Shown here piece by piece: positions 62,101 to 64,000 of a DNA stretch of 64,000 nt. Each line of letters begins with the position of its first letter. Within the stretch, counting starts at the first letter, position 1. The DNA is taken from NCBI RefSeq assembly GCF_003576645.1, contig NC_044930.1, positions 1,590,866 through 1,654,865 of the forward strand, written 5' to 3'. The notes below the pieces were generated by a model, which was not told where the DNA came from, made no database searches, and was given only the letters and a program-made list of their open reading frames with translations. Source of the DNA: Ipomoea triloba. Lineage: Eukaryota > Streptophyta > Magnoliopsida > Solanales > Convolvulaceae. The translations under genes were made by a program, and so were the position numbers.

Positions 62101-63866
62101 TAATCATCATATTACAGGAAAAAAAGTAAGTTCTTTTACTTTAGGTTGATATCATGAGAATTTTAGAACAGTGTAATGTTACATGTGACATGCACCATCA
62201 CTGCAAAAGAATGCAAAATAAAAGGTGGCAAATGAGCACAGACCTCTTCTTCTCCAAAGGAATGCCTTCTTCTAGGACCTGGACGATGAGGCAATCTTGA
62301 TGACTGCGAAGCTTTAGATGATACTAGAATTAGTTTTGTCAAACGCTGAATTCTGCCAAGTAAAGCAGCTTTGGCGTCCTCTTCCTGTTCCAATCTTGAC
62401 TGCAGTCTGACCTGACCATCTTCTAGCTTTATAAGCAAGAAAAAGTACAAGATTTCCACAAGTCAATGCAAGAACTATAGACAGGAAAATAAAACAATTG
62501 TATTTGGGGCAACCAAAAGAACTTTTGACTGCCACCATAAACAATACTTTAAAAAGATGACAAAAGGCAAGCCTTTAATGTAGCAGGGAAAGTATAATCA
62601 AAAGATCTTTGCAAAGTTGCAGTTCAGGACTTGATTTTAATCTGACCATCAAATTATACAAAATGTACCTGATGTTCCTAAAAGAGAGAAAAAGAGTTAA
62701 ATAAACAAGAATGCTAAAACCAACTCCTGATATACCTTTTGCTTTAGAAGCACAATATCTTCTCGCCCGTTATCTTTCACTTCTGGGATTGTAACAATGC
62801 CTTTCTTTAGTTGCTCTAATTCCTCTTTCAGACGGCGAATTTCATTTTGGTATTTCTTGATAAGTGATTTCTCATCAATTATCTGCACATTTCACCAGTT
62901 TACTTCAATACTAGATTGGTCGAAGAATTACACTGCATATTATGGATATCTGGGGTGCAAAGACCTTGTTTTGTGATGCCTGAATCTCAATGTGTTTTGC
63001 ACGGTGCGCAAACTTTATTGTATTATGGGTTTCTTCTGAGTTGCTAGATGAGGGAGTGACTGTGCAGATAAGCTGTTAAACACAAACAATAAAATTAAAT
63101 ACAGTTATTTCAAGCACACAACTCCACCTTTTAGAGTTAATCCCAGTAATAAATATAACTGCCGCAATGGAAGGTTCAGTCAGTTTGAAAAATATAGAAA
63201 GATGCAGTTAAGAGTAAGAAACCCTTACAGATACACGTCCATGACCGCTTAGTGAGGATTGAAGAAGCCTGGTCAATTTTGAATCCCTGTATGGTATATG
63301 AGTAGCCTTTTCATCCGTTAACTTTGATATAACCTGTAAAACTGGAGTTAGCACACTTTATAAATTGAAAAAAAATTTAAATGAAGAAAATAAAAAGGAA
63401 CTTGATCAGGTTCACATGGCTTACTACTTTGTCAACTGAACCAGCAGACTAGTATTTTCCATTGCTTTTAATAATAGCAGTCATAAAATTTAAATACACA
63501 TCTTTTCAGCTTACTACAGTTAAGTTCTCATGTTGTAACCTTATTATCAAATTTGTCTAACTGTGGAAATTATCAGATTTTTTATCAGATCCCATCTGTA
63601 TGATTGAGGTATGTAATACTATTTACCCTTTACCAAAACCTATTACAATCAACAATGATAAATAATGACAGTAATTTGCTTAAATTAATTTACTTTTGAG
63701 GACAAAATTGAGAGTAATTTGTAACAGGAAAGAGGCCTATTTAAGATGATTGAGGCCTCACAGTTCCAAGAGTTAGCAGACTTTTGTTGATATAGGATCC
63801 CTCTTTCCGGCGGACACCAGTAGTTTCAGCTCTAGAGCTTTCAGAACCCGCCAAGTCAATGAGATG
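59184..63866 (-). CDS. Kinesin-like protein, KIN-7 subfamily; 3' part (last 728 residues visible)
   Basis: Plus-end-type microtubule motor; plant KIN-7 members include organelle-targeted and division kinesins. Thirteen exons join in frame: 63866-63762, 63333-63229, 63072-62965, 62882-62736, 62426-62244, 62073-61915, 61730-61515, 60963-60823, 60739-60614, 60531-60481, 60374-60327, 60235-60032, 59777-59184. The first visible exon has switch II ([17 protein letters not shown], then KSLLTLGT); next come [35 protein letters not shown] and [11 protein letters not shown], which close the motor domain. A neck/coiled coil follows ([22 protein letters not shown]) with [13 protein letters not shown] and a long Leu/Glu/Lys-rich stalk, ending [11 protein letters not shown]-loop and N-terminal targeting sequence lie beyond the right edge, so localisation cannot be judged. 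All introns are GT-AG. Confidence 0.93.
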
Positions 63867-64000
63867 CTGCAAGAATAAGTTCATTTGCAAGAGCTAAAGT
63901 TACTCAAAAGTTAATTTCACTATAAGTATTAAATGTCAATATCCGTATGGACATGGACACATTTAAATAGAAGAAGACAAATTAAGCACTAAAATAAATG

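Overview
This window is nuclear DNA from a flowering plant, most likely a eudicot. It carries intron-rich genes with plant-only families (DUF620, an MTP-type Mn transporter, a plant PLC-like protein, a KIN-7 kinesin), AT-rich intergenic DNA, many short inverted-repeat transposons, SINE-like repeats and a Ty1/copia element. I cannot name the species from sequence alone. Splice models were built by hand from reading-frame continuity, GT/AG sites and remembered family motifs. Every multi-exon model listed keeps one open frame.

Layout. 1-7.7 kb (-): 5' part of an RRP5-type rRNA-processing gene, running off the left edge. 7.8-8.9 kb: inverted-repeat elements. 9.8-12.4 kb (+): a GPI-anchored-type PLC-like protein in which both expected catalytic histidines are arginine. 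14.3-17.5 kb (+): a DUF620 gene with SINE-like insertions and a GC-AG intron. 18-19.5 kb: two foldback elements and a direct repeat. 19.7-23.7 kb (+): a DDX3/Ded1-type DEAD-box helicase. 23.7-31 kb: gene-poor AT-rich DNA with a LINE tail. 31.0-33.4 kb (+): an MTP10-like Mn/cation transporter. 33.9-35.5 kb: decayed duplicate material (MTP remnant, P450 fragment, F-box start). 35.5-46.1 kb: a tandemly duplicated F-box unit (one pseudogene, one intact gene), split by a young complete copia element at 38.5-42.9 kb. 47.0-54.5 kb (-): an NST1-like gene with a large transposon-filled intron. 54.7-59.1 kb: a 2.2-kb sequence present twice around a single N, almost certainly an assembly artefact. 59.2-64 kb (-): 3' part of a KIN-7 kinesin running off the right edge.

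The genes are unrelated single-copy-style loci, with no operon or evident shared pathway. I found no clear novel multi-gene system. The most interesting points are the PLC-like protein with both catalytic histidines replaced, a perfect 39-bp inverted repeat in a transposon inside an intron, repeated FWS...CxxC modules in the NST1-like protein, a near-pristine copia element with non-TG/CA ends, and the N-joined duplication that would mislead any annotation here.
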